Of a DNA stretch of 11,726 bases, positions 1 through 6,156 are shown in pieces (positions within the stretch are counted from its first letter, which is position 1; each line of letters starts with the position of its first letter). Under the pieces are notes generated by a model. The model was not told the origin of the DNA, searched no databases, and saw only the letters and a list, made by a program, of their open reading frames with translations. The stretch comes from an uncultured Corynebacterium sp. (GTDB lineage: Bacteria; Actinomycetota; Actinomycetes; Mycobacteriales; Mycobacteriaceae): contig NZ_CAMQAZ010000041.1 of assembly GCF_946998835.1 (NCBI RefSeq), positions 1 through 11,726 of the forward strand, read 5' to 3'. The position numbers were made by a program, and so were the translations under genes.

Positions 1-270
1 CCGGGTGAGCCGACCGATAAGCCGGACAAGCCGGGTGAGCCGACTGACAAGCCGGACAAGCCGGGTGAGCCGACTGACAAGCCGGACAAGCCAGGTGAGC
101 CGAGCGAGCCGACTGACAAGCCGGGTGAGCCGACCGATAAGCCGGATAAGCCGGGTGAGCCGACCGATAAGCCGGACAAGCCGAGCGAGCCGACCGATAA
201 GCCGGATAAGCCGGGTGAGCCGACTGACAAGCCGGACAAGCCAGGTGAGCCGACTGATCCGAGCGAGACT
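1..270 (+). repeat. nine in-frame 30-bp repeats encoding PGEPTDKPDK-type decapeptides
   Basis: Nine consecutive 30-bp units encode PGEPTDKPDK or close variants. Unit 4 reads PGEPSEPTDK, unit 7 starts PSEP, and unit 9 ends TDPSET and leads into the Ser-rich region. Two synonymous spellings of Thr-Asp occur: acc-gat in units 1, 5, 6 and 7, and act-gac in units 2, 3, 4 and 8. This suggests block duplication rather than independent drift. The array continues to the left window edge, so the total copy number is unknown. Each unit is a multiple of three, so gain or loss would change stalk length without breaking the frame. Confidence 0.95.
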
Positions 271-549
271 CCGAGCTCTGGTCACCGCACTTCCGGTGGC
301 AGCAGCTCCGGCCACAGCTCTACGGGCGGTAGCTCTTCGGGCCACAGCTCTTCCGGTGGCAGTAGCTCCGGCCACAGCTCTGCAGGTGGAAGCAGCAGCA
401 CCTCTGGCAGCTCCTCTTCCACGAGCGGGTCTTCTCTGGCCCGTACAGGAGCTAAGGTAACGGGCACGCTAGGAATTGCCGCAATGCTATTGCTGGCTGG
501 CGCAGTTCTGGTAGCCGCGGCTAAGCGTCGCTCCCAGCAGGAAAACTAG
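1..549 (+). CDS. C-terminal part of a sortase-anchored (LAXTG) repeat surface protein, 5' end outside window
   Basis: Frame 1 is open from the first base to a TAG at 547-549, giving 182 residues with no N-terminus. In order they are: nine Pro/Lys/Asp/Glu decapeptides (residues 1-90), four Ser/Gly/His decapeptides (91-130), a Ser/Thr-rich linker, LARTG at 146-150, a hydrophobic stretch (about 153-174) and a basic tail KRRSQQEN. This is a complete cell-wall sorting signal. LARTG fits the LAXTG motif known for class E sortases rather than the usual LPXTG. The two low-complexity stretches look like a stalk that spans the envelope and lifts an N-terminal domain, not visible here, away from the cell. 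That domain would decide the function (adhesin, enzyme or other), so none is assigned. Another frame, 5-460, is also open but only mirrors the repeats as a Ser/Arg-rich shadow. A strong terminator follows at 595-635. Confidence 0.9.
   Translation, partial: PGEPTDKPDKPGEPTDKPDKPGEPTDKPDKPGEPSEPTDKPGEPTDKPDKPGEPTDKPDKPSEPTDKPDKPGEPTDKPDKPGEPTDPSETPSSGHRTSGGSSSGHSSTGGSSSGHSSSGGSSSGHSSAGGSSSTSGSSSSTSGSSLARTGAKVTGTLGIAAMLLLAGAVLVAAAKRRSQQEN
271..390 (+). repeat. four 30-bp repeats encoding SSSGHSSxGG-type decapeptides
   Basis: Four units of ten residues follow the Pro/Lys array. The first is the divergent PSSGHRTSGG; the next three are SSSGHSSTGG, SSSGHSSSGG and SSSGHSSAGG. Codon choice for Ser and Gly varies more than in the upstream array, so this block may be older. 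Each unit carries one regularly spaced His. The ten-residue period is the same as in the neighbouring array although the composition is completely different. Confidence 0.9.
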
Positions 550-594
550 TGATAAAAAGGCTTTCGAGCCGAATGGCTAGCTTCCAATAGGAGA

Positions 595-635
595 TAGCGG
601 GAATGCAGGAGGAATCCTGTATTCCCGCTATTTTT
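595..635 (+). terminator. Rho-independent terminator of the surface-protein gene
   Basis: A 16-bp stem (595-610 with 615-630) contains one G-T wobble, has a GGAA loop and is followed at once by TTTTT (631-635). It starts 45 bp after the stop codon. No T-run lies on the other side, so it should act only on rightward transcripts. Confidence 0.93.
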
Positions 636-800
636 CATTCAACTCACCGGAATGGCACCCGCATGTGGTAACAGGGCGCTGGTGTGCTTTCCAGATGACT
701 CGAAACCCCAACTGCTGCAGCTCTACAACCCGGGGTTGCGTAGAAAACCTGACAAACCGAAAACTGACAAGCCAAAAAATTACGAGCAGCACATGTGAAT

Positions 801-887
801 ACGGGCTGCAAATGTGAAACTGTGTGAGTTTATAGCACTTTCATGCCATTTTTCTGGCCATTTTTGTCATAAACGCGGTCAGTAACC
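801..887 (+). repeat. dispersed 87-bp intergenic repeat, copy A
   Basis: This copy aligns without gaps to copies B (9113-9199, reverse strand) and C (11572-11658). By eye there are about 12 and 11 mismatches respectively in 87 positions. The best-conserved part is the left third, around GTGAAACTGTGTGAGTTTAT. The left arm TTATAGCA is intact, but the right arm reads TGTCATAA instead of TGCTATAA, so the internal inverted repeat is damaged here. Confidence 0.9.
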
Positions 888-938
888 CGTATTGGCCCGC
901 TGCCGCCGAACATAAACGCAGTCACTAACTCGCATTGG
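868..938 (+). repeat. tandem duplication of the right end of repeat copy A
   Basis: Bases 868-895 and 911-938 are direct repeats of 28 bp with 4 mismatches, 43 bp apart. The second unit has GTCACTAACT, the version found in copy C, whereas the first has GTCAGTAAC as in copy B. The second unit is therefore probably the remaining right end of a separate repeat copy. Confidence 0.75.
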
Positions 939-1079
939 GGGCTATGTAGGGCTAAGTAGGGGTAAGCAGCAAAAGGTGCCCGCCACTTGTGGCCACGCTA
1001 TTCACCTATCGGTGCACGGGAGCCTGTCCATCAGTGAGTAGTTCATCGATAGGAGCGAAGGCAAAGACCGGAGACAAAC

Positions 1080-1126
1080 AAAAACGCCGCCCAGGGGAAA
1101 CCTTTAGCAGTTTCCATGGGCGGCGT
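1080..1126 (-). terminator. Rho-independent terminator of the glu operon
   Basis: Read on the minus strand, the stem ACGCCGCCCA (1117-1126) pairs perfectly with bases 1084-1093. An inner GGAAAC/GTTTCC stem extends it (1110-1115 with 1096-1101), leaving an 8-base loop, and a T-run (1080-1084) follows. It lies about 50 bp beyond the gluD stop and so ends leftward transcription. Confidence 0.9.
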
Positions 1127-1173
1127 CGCTATGTTCGTCGTAAAGCGAATGAGGCGTTAAGCCGTGACTAGCT

Positions 1174-2112
1174 TTACTCGTAGGTACCGCGGAGGTCCTT
1201 GTAGTCCTCATCGTGCCAGTCGACGTTGGCCTGGTCCTTGGTGGTGACACCGACGTCAGGCTGCTGCGGGACCTTCGCAATGATGTTGCGGCGGGCGCGG
1301 CCGGCGCGGAGCTGGCTTTCGATGCGCTCGGCAAGGTTGGCCAGACCGAAGTTGATGGCGATGAGGATGATTGCCACGACGACCAGCGATGGAATCATGG
1401 CGCCGTAGTACTCGCCAAGCTGGCGGCCGGAGCGGACAACCTCGACGTAGCCGATCATGTAGCCCAGTGCGGAGTCCTTCAGCGCGATAACCATCTGCGA
1501 GATGATCGCCGGCAACATGGCGGCGACTGCCTGCGGCAGCAAAATAGTGATCATCGTCTGGCGGTGGGAGAGACCCAACGCGATGGCGGCCTCTCGCTGG
1601 CCCTTCGGCAACGATTCGATGCCGGAGCGCAGAGTCTCACCAATCACAGAGCCGTTGTACATGGTCAGGCCAAACACGACGGCGGCGAAACCGAGGTAGT
1701 TCGACGGGAACAGCTGCCAGATAGCGAACACCGAGTAGGCGAACAACATGAGCACCAGCACCGGGATGGCGCGGAAGAACTCGACAATCACCGAGCACAG
1801 CCAGCGCACCGGTGCAACCGGGCTCAGCCTGCCGACGCCCAGGAGAGCGCCAATTACCAGCGCCAGAATAATAGAGACCACAGCCGCGATAATGGTGCTG
1901 ACCAGGCCGGGCAGGATGTAGGTGGTCCAGGTGGTGGATTCGAGGAAGAACGACCACTTATTGGCTTCGAACTGGCCCTTGTCGGCCAGCGTCATTCCCA
2001 TCCACGCCAGGAGCGCAACCGCGATGGCGGCTACAACCCAGGTGAGGGTTCGGTTGAAGCGCTGAGCCTTGGGGCCCGGCGCATCGTAAAGAACTGTTGC
2101 GCGAGTAGCCAT
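1174..2112 (-). CDS. gluD: glutamate ABC transporter permease GluD
   Basis: This is one of two membrane subunits of the glutamate importer, 312 residues from the chosen start. The protein begins MATRATVLYDAPGPK. It has an N-terminal membrane segment, a His/Glu/Gln/Arg-type permease core of several more segments, and the cytoplasmic EAA loop that docks on the ATPase (SLPKGQREAAIALGLS, about residues 170-185). The tail ends with NVDWHDEDYKDL, a feature I remember from C. glutamicum GluD. Six more codons could be read upstream from 2130. I prefer the ATG at 2110-2112 because it overlaps the gluC stop (TAATG), which implies translational coupling. It is the last gene of the operon, about 50 bp before a strong terminator. 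Confidence 0.95.
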   Translation of the reverse strand: MATRATVLYDAPGPKAQRFNRTLTWVVAAIAVALLAWMGMTLADKGQFEANKWSFFLESTTWTTYILPGLVSTIIAAVVSIILALVIGALLGVGRLSPVAPVRWLCSVIVEFFRAIPVLVLMLFAYSVFAIWQLFPSNYLGFAAVVFGLTMYNGSVIGETLRSGIESLPKGQREAAIALGLSHRQTMITILLPQAVAAMLPAIISQMVIALKDSALGYMIGYVEVVRSGRQLGEYYGAMIPSLVVVAIILIAINFGLANLAERIESQLRAGRARRNIIAKVPQQPDVGVTTKDQANVDWHDEDYKDLRGTYE

Positions 2113-2798
2113 TAGCGCTTCACCGCCCATCGCTTGCCTGCCCAGCCGAAGAACAGGCCGGTCGGCAGAGTCAGAATAATAAAGCCGACAGCGATAATGC
2201 CGAAGATAATCAGAATATCGCTGGCGTAGTTTTCAGTCATGGTCTTCATCAACAGCGATGCTTCAGCCACACCAATCACCGAAGCAATCGTGGTGTTCTT
2301 CGTCAGCGCGATCAGAGTATTGCCGAGCGGCACGATAGCGCCGCGGAATGCCTGCGGGAAGATGATGTAGCGGAAGCTCTGGCCAAAGCTAAGTCCCAGT
2401 GAACGGGCGGCCTCGGCCTGTCCGAACGGCACAGTATTGATACCGGCGCGCAGGGACTCCGCTACGAAACACGAGGTGTAGGCAACAAAGGCTAGCACCG
2501 CGAGCCGGAAATTCTGCTTGACAATGAAGGAGTCATTCTCCGCAGCCAGCAGCAGGCCCAAGTTGTAGTAGAGGCCCATCGAGGCCAACAGCACAATCAA
2601 TGTCAGCGGCGTATTGCGGACAATATTGATGTACCAGGTCGACAGGGTACGCAGGATTCCCACGGGGCTCACACGCATAGCGGTGAGAAGTGTGCCAAAA
2701 ATCAGGGAACCAATTGCCGAGGCGACCGTCAGTTTGATGGTCACCCAGAAAGCCGGAAGCAGCTCCGGTCCCATTTCACTCCATAGTTCTGGATTCAT
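2112..2798 (-). CDS. gluC: glutamate ABC transporter permease GluC
   Basis: This is the second permease subunit, 228 residues, the same length I recall for C. glutamicum GluC. It starts MNPELWSEMGPELLPAFW and contains five or so hydrophobic segments. The EAA coupling loop lies around residues 120-136 (TVPFGQAEAARSLGLSFG). The run PLGNTLIALTKNTTIASVIG is typical of polar amino acid permeases of the HisM/GlnP family. It should form a heterodimer with GluD in the cytoplasmic membrane. A purine-rich AGGAAGGGG lies about 12 bases before the ATG. The gap to gluB is 19 bp, and the gene overlaps gluD by one base. Confidence 0.96.
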   Translation of the reverse strand: MNPELWSEMGPELLPAFWVTIKLTVASAIGSLIFGTLLTAMRVSPVGILRTLSTWYINIVRNTPLTLIVLLASMGLYYNLGLLLAAENDSFIVKQNFRLAVLAFVAYTSCFVAESLRAGINTVPFGQAEAARSLGLSFGQSFRYIIFPQAFRGAIVPLGNTLIALTKNTTIASVIGVAEASLLMKTMTENYASDILIIFGIIAVGFIILTLPTGLFFGWAGKRWAVKR

Positions 2799-2817
2799 TG
2801 TTTTCTCGCACCCCTTC

Positions 2818-3759
2818 CTACTTCTTCTCTACAAACGACAAATCGCCGATTGCCGGCTTTTCGTCGAGCTCGAACTTGTCGCCCAGGTGCTTCTGAACAA
2901 TCTTCTGCAGTTCGCCGCTGTCGTACAGCGACTCCAGTGCCTCATTGATGGCCTCGCGGCTCGCATCATCGCCCTTGGGCAGGCCGATGCCGTAGTACTC
3001 GTTGGTCCAGTAGGAACCATCGGGGTTGCGCAGCTCGACCACGCGGAAGTCATCGCCGAAGCGTTCCTTGTAGCGCTGGGCGAAGCCGGCGAGGATGGTC
3101 GCATCGGTGGTCAGGGCATCGACGACACCCTGCTTCACACCTTCGGCGCATGCGGCGTAGGTATCGAACTCCTGCAGCTGTACCTCCGGCAGAGCGTCCT
3201 TGACCTTCTGCGCTGGGGTGGAACCGGAAACAGAACACAGGCGGGTGCCCGGGGCGACGTCGTCAAGCCCCTGGATGCCCTCGGACCCGCGCACCAACAG
3301 TGCCTGGTGCGTGACCAGGTACGGGCCGGCGAAGTCGACGGCAGCCAGGCGGCCAGCGTTGATGGAGTAGGTGGCGGCAATCATGTTGACCTCGCCGTTG
3401 TTAATCAGCGTCTCGCGCTGAGCGGACGGGGTCTCGCGCCACTCCATCTCGGGCACATCCCAACCGTTCTTGTTGGCGATGTACTCGATGACGTAGCGGG
3501 AGACATCGGTGTCCACGCCCGCGAACTCGCGGTCCGGGGTGCGCTCACCGAGGCCCGGCTGGTCAAACTTCGTGCCCAGCGTCACGTGTCCGGCCTCAAT
3601 ATCGGCCAGAAGGTCACGGGGTCCGCCGCTGCCACAGGCCGCGAGGCTCACCGTCGTGGCAACAGTTACGACAGCCGCCGCAACTCGCTTGCCGACGACA
3701 CCTCGGCGGCCCCGGTTGCGACCACGCCCCTGGCCTCCTTGAAATAGTGAAAACTTCAT
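2818..3759 (-). CDS. gluB: glutamate-binding lipoprotein GluB
   Basis: This is the extracytoplasmic solute-binding subunit that delivers glutamate to GluCD, 313 residues. The N-terminus is strongly basic (many Arg and Gly, residues 10-25), followed by a hydrophobic run and a lipobox LAAC, with the lipidated Cys at residue 42. The mature part belongs to the family 3 solute-binding proteins. Typical blocks are FAGVDTDVSRYV, the stretch from NNGEVNMIAATYSI to VDFAGPYLVTHQALLV, and VDALTTDATILAGFA. The ATG lies 15 bp after the gluA stop; the only ribosome-site candidate is a weak GGGG run. The leader is somewhat longer than usual because of the Gly/Arg-rich section, and no later start looks better. 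Confidence 0.95.
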   Translation of the reverse strand: MKFSLFQGGQGRGRNRGRRGVVGKRVAAAVVTVATTVSLAACGSGGPRDLLADIEAGHVTLGTKFDQPGLGERTPDREFAGVDTDVSRYVIEYIANKNGWDVPEMEWRETPSAQRETLINNGEVNMIAATYSINAGRLAAVDFAGPYLVTHQALLVRGSEGIQGLDDVAPGTRLCSVSGSTPAQKVKDALPEVQLQEFDTYAACAEGVKQGVVDALTTDATILAGFAQRYKERFGDDFRVVELRNPDGSYWTNEYYGIGLPKGDDASREAINEALESLYDSGELQKIVQKHLGDKFELDEKPAIGDLSFVEKK

Positions 3760-3774
3760 GATGACCAGCCCCGC

Positions 3775-4530
3775 CTAGTGCCCGACGATCTTGGCCAAGA
3801 AATCCTTGGCACGATCGCTCTGTGGATTGGTGAAGAAGGTCTCCGGGTCGGTGTCTTCGACAATCACGCCGTCGGCCATGAACAGGATGCGGTCAGCTAC
3901 GCGGCGAGCGAAGCTCATCTCGTGAGTGACGCAAACCATGGTCATGCCGCCCTTGGCAAGGTCGGTCATGACATCGAGGACCTCGTTGATCATTTCCGGG
4001 TCGAGCGCGGAGGTGGGCTCGTCGAAAAGCATGACCTTCGGGTCCATGGCCAGGGCGCGGGCGATGGCGACGCGCTGCTGCTGACCGCCCGAGAGCTGTG
4101 CCGGGTACTTGTCAGCCTGTTCCGCAATGCCGACACGAGCGAGCAGCTTGTCCGCACGCTCGCGCGCCTCGGCCTTAGATAGCTTGCGGACCTTCAGCGG
4201 TGCCAGCGTGACATTGTCGCGAATGGTCATGTGGCTGAAGAGGTTGAACTGCTGGAAGACCATGCCGACCTCCGCGCGCAGGCGGGTGAGCTCCTTGCCC
4301 TCTTCAGGCAGAAGCTTGCCGTTGATGCGGATTTCGCCGCTGTCGATGGTTTCCAGGCGGTTGATGGTTCGGCACAGTGTGGACTTACCGGAGCCGGAGG
4401 GGCCGAGGATAACTACGACCTGACCAGCTGGGATTTCCAGGTTGATATCACGCAAAGCGTGGTAGTCGCCGTAGTACTTGTTCACCCCGGCAATCGAAAT
4501 CATGCTCTGTGGTGTGGATGATTCAGTCAT
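3775..4530 (-). CDS. gluA: glutamate ABC transporter ATPase GluA
   Basis: This is the cytoplasmic ATPase that powers GluCD, 251 residues from the chosen start. Visible motifs are Walker A GPSGSGKST (43-51), Q-loop Gln (about 93), signature LSGGQ (146-150), Walker B MLFDEP (167-172) and the H-loop His (about 203). All key residues are present. The frame stays open upstream to 4632, but the extra 34 residues have no counterpart in the family. I choose ATG 4528-4530 because TATACT lies 7 bases before it, fitting a leaderless transcript. A second possible start is the ATG at 4501-4503 (MISIAGV), closer to the C. glutamicum N-terminus. It is the first gene of gluABCD, and the very close spacing of the genes indicates one transcript. 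Confidence 0.95.
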   Translation of the reverse strand: MTESSTPQSMISIAGVNKYYGDYHALRDINLEIPAGQVVVILGPSGSGKSTLCRTINRLETIDSGEIRINGKLLPEEGKELTRLRAEVGMVFQQFNLFSHMTIRDNVTLAPLKVRKLSKAEARERADKLLARVGIAEQADKYPAQLSGGQQQRVAIARALAMDPKVMLFDEPTSALDPEMINEVLDVMTDLAKGGMTMVCVTHEMSFARRVADRILFMADGVIVEDTDPETFFTNPQSDRAKDFLAKIVGH

Positions 4531-4567
4531 GGGGAAAAGTATAGGTGACGCACTGCACATAACTGTT
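4531..4567 (-). promoter_or_regulatory. promoter of the gluABCD operon, probably leaderless
   Basis: On the minus strand TATACT (4538-4543) is a near-consensus -10 box. Only seven bases separate it from the ATG of gluA, so transcription should start at or within a base or two of the A of the ATG. A weak -35 (AACAGT or ACAGTT, about 4561-4567) sits 17-18 bp upstream. No ribosome binding site precedes the ATG, as expected for a leaderless message, a common arrangement in actinobacteria. Confidence 0.65.
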
Positions 4568-4600
4568 ATCGGTGTTTCTTTCGCGACAGCTAGCGGTGAT

Positions 4601-4633
4601 GGTGGCCTCTCCGCCGAGGGGCTAAACGCCACC
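4601..4633 (-). other. GC-rich hairpin between the exporter stop codon and the gluA promoter
   Basis: The arms GGTGGC (4601-4606) and GCCACC (4628-4633) pair, and an inner CCTC/GAGG-type stem can also form. The hairpin begins at the stop codon of the exporter gene and is transcribed leftwards. No T-run follows, so it is not a standard terminator. It may slow read-through from the exporter into gluA or protect the 3' end of the exporter mRNA. Confidence 0.35.
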
Positions 4634-5934
4634 TAGTTCTGAATATCTACGTGGTGGCGGCGCGCGGCAGGCTTACGGCCATGCACGAACCAGTAGAAAA
4701 CGGCCGCGAGAACCACCACAACCGCCAGGCCTGCATACATTGTGTCGAAGCCCATCGTGGCGGCTACCGAACCCAGCACGATCGGGCCGAGGCCGATGCC
4801 CGCGTCGACAAGCAACAGCAGCGTCGAGATGCCCGTACCCAACTTGTGCGCCGGCGCCAGGTGCACGGAGATCGTTTGGCAGGCAGGCATCAGTGTGCCG
4901 TAGCCCAGACCGCAGAGGGCACCAGCGGCGATGACGTGCCAGTCAGCGGTGGCGAGGGAGAGAACCAGCAGCGAGATGGTGAAGCACACCAGGCCAATGG
5001 CAATCACCGGGTTGTCGCCGCGGCGATCCTGCAGGCGCCCCAGGAAGAAGCGCGCCGCCATCATCGCAACCGCGTAGGCGATGAAAAAGAAGCTGGCCCC
5101 CTTAGCAAGACCACCCAGCTGCGAGTATCGGTTCAGGAAGGTAATCACACCCGCGTACGCTAGGCCGATGAGCAGCATGAAAAGTCCAATCGGCACAACG
5201 CTCGGCGTCATGATATCGCGGAAGGAAAACGCGCGCTTCGTCCCGCTTGCCGACGTCTCCTCAGTGGCCCCGTCTGTTGCGTCGGTGGCCTCGGCGGTTG
5301 TATCGGTGGCCTTGGCGGGGTGGGGAAGCGCGAGCGCCAGCAGCAGTCCCACAACGGACAAGCCGAGAGCGGTGGCAAAGAGGATGCTGTAGCCAACCGA
5401 GCCGATCAGTGCCAAGCCGAGAGCCGGGCCAATGGCCGTGGCCAGAGTAGTGCCGAGTGAGATGTAGCCGGTCCCCTCCGCGCGGCGCGAAGCCGGGATG
5501 GCGGTCTGTGCGGCGGCCATTACCGCAGTGGAGGCGAAAGCGTAAGTCAGGCCGTGGATGATGCGGATTGTAATCAGAATCGGCAGCGATGCCGCCCAGA
5601 TATAGGCAGCACAGGCCGCGACAATGACGGCCAGTGAGCCCAGCATGATTTTGCGACCACCGAAGGTGTCCACCAAGTAGCCGGAGAAGAGGCGGGCGAT
5701 GGTGGCACCGACAACGAAGGAGCTGGCGGCGAAACCGCCGGCGGCATCGGAGGCGGAGAAACGCTCAACGGCATAGAGAGCCATCACCGTAATCGAGAGG
5801 TAGAACACCATATACATGCTGAAATTAATCAGCCAACTGATGATGAACGCGGGGGAGAAGAGCTTGTCTTGTCCACGCTGCTGGTCCAGTTCGCGTGCTG
5901 TTTTCCTGTTCTGCGTGGTCGTGTGCGTGGTCAT
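4633..5934 (-). CDS. major facilitator superfamily transporter, probably a drug or metabolite exporter
   Basis: This is a membrane protein of 433 residues with about twelve hydrophobic segments in two halves. The family's motif A occurs between segments 2 and 3 (GYLVDTFGGRK, about residues 85-95). The central cytoplasmic loop (about 205-245) is rich in Ala, Thr, Asp and Glu, with repeated ATDTTAEATDATDGATEE-like words. The frame is open upstream to 6093, but the extra 53 residues cover the promoter and operator-like sites. The ATG at 5932-5934 gives the normal start MTTHTTTQNRK. Divergence from a MarR-type regulator suggests export controlled by that regulator. The substrate cannot be read from the sequence. 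Confidence 0.9.
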   Translation of the reverse strand: MTTHTTTQNRKTARELDQQRGQDKLFSPAFIISWLINFSMYMVFYLSITVMALYAVERFSASDAAGGFAASSFVVGATIARLFSGYLVDTFGGRKIMLGSLAVIVAACAAYIWAASLPILITIRIIHGLTYAFASTAVMAAAQTAIPASRRAEGTGYISLGTTLATAIGPALGLALIGSVGYSILFATALGLSVVGLLLALALPHPAKATDTTAEATDATDGATEETSASGTKRAFSFRDIMTPSVVPIGLFMLLIGLAYAGVITFLNRYSQLGGLAKGASFFFIAYAVAMMAARFFLGRLQDRRGDNPVIAIGLVCFTISLLVLSLATADWHVIAAGALCGLGYGTLMPACQTISVHLAPAHKLGTGISTLLLLVDAGIGLGPIVLGSVAATMGFDTMYAGLAVVVVLAAVFYWFVHGRKPAARRHHVDIQN

Positions 5935-5959
5935 GCTGAAGGTGTGGTCTCTTTTCTCG

Positions 5960-5974
5960 TTTGTATTATGCAAA
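5960..5974. promoter_or_regulatory. candidate MarR operator, proximal copy
   Basis: TTTGTATTATGCAAA is a 7-1-7 near-palindrome with one mismatched pair. On the minus strand it contains CATAAT and TAATAC, plausible -10 boxes for the exporter gene, whose ATG is about 26-30 bp further on. A repressor bound here would block RNA polymerase directly. Confidence 0.55.
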
Positions 5975-6006
5975 AATGCAGTTAGAAGTCGAATCCTAAC
6001 AATAGA

Positions 6007-6021
6007 TTTGTATTGTGCAAA
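6007..6021. promoter_or_regulatory. candidate MarR operator, distal copy
   Basis: TTTGTATTGTGCAAA is identical to the proximal site except for one base and lies 47 bp from it, centre to centre, in the same orientation. It sits between the exporter start and the regulator promoter candidate at 6058-6063, so one regulator could control both genes from here. Confidence 0.5.
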
Positions 6022-6057
6022 AGGAATTGGGAAAGCTTCACCCCATCTGCGGCCCGC

Positions 6058-6063
6058 TAGAAT
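6058..6063 (+). promoter_or_regulatory. possible -10 box of the MarR-type regulator gene
   Basis: TAGAAT fits the TANNNT pattern of corynebacterial -10 boxes, but no good -35 is visible at the usual distance. The leader to the GTG at 6157 would be almost 90 bases, with an AAAGGA ribosome site at 6138-6143 that is rather far (13 bases) from the start. Confidence 0.35.
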
Positions 6064-6156
6064 GGGGTCGATAAGAAGACAGAGACATCTCACGGGCTCG
6101 ATAAGGGCCGAAGTGAATGCCCAAACAAGGCGCCGACAAAAGGACTGACTGCCACC

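Larger units (their letters stand above)
636..1079. other. intergenic region between two converging transcription units, no supported gene
   Basis: No convincing coding sequence lies here. An open frame at 989-1171 has no family resemblance and runs through the glu terminator. The region holds the perfect palindrome CAACCC-G-GGGTTG at 726-738, repeat copy A at 801-887, and a partial second right end of the same repeat at 911-938. Similarity to the flank of copy C starts near 761, where both have a run ending ACTGACAA. A short run of similar words (ctatgtagg, ctaagtagg, ggtaagcag) spans about 942-969. Confidence 0.7.

Noticed and set aside
1..390. CRISPR array, because of regular 30-bp repeats
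   Set aside because: The units are contiguous without spacers, stay in one reading frame and end in a wall-sorting signal, so they are protein repeats.
5..460. Open frame coding a Ser/Arg-rich repetitive protein
   Set aside because: It is a frame shadow of the repeats. The real frame, open from base 1 to 549, carries the stalk repeats and a full LARTG sorting signal.
559..570. GGCT-TTCG-AGCC hairpin next to AAAAA, a possible leftward terminator
   Set aside because: The stem is only four pairs, and leftward transcription is already stopped by the much stronger hairpin at 1080-1126.
749..785. PDKPKTDKPK-like reading just downstream of the surface-protein gene, seeming to be a remnant of the decapeptide array
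   Set aside because: Part of it (ACTGACAA and flank) is shared with the flank of repeat copy C, where no such protein exists. It is better explained as the edge of the dispersed repeat.
989..1171. Small plus-strand frame of 60 codons in the intergenic region
   Set aside because: It crosses the glu terminator, has no ribosome site and no recognisable content.
1213..2115. Long plus-strand open frame of 300 codons
   Set aside because: It lies exactly antisense to gluD and its translation is rich in Gln, Asp, Arg and His with no domain, a usual mirror frame of GC-rich genes.
2614..3747. Plus-strand open frame of 377 codons antisense to gluC and gluB
   Set aside because: The opposite strand encodes two clearly recognised transporter proteins, and the frame has no start signal or family resemblance.
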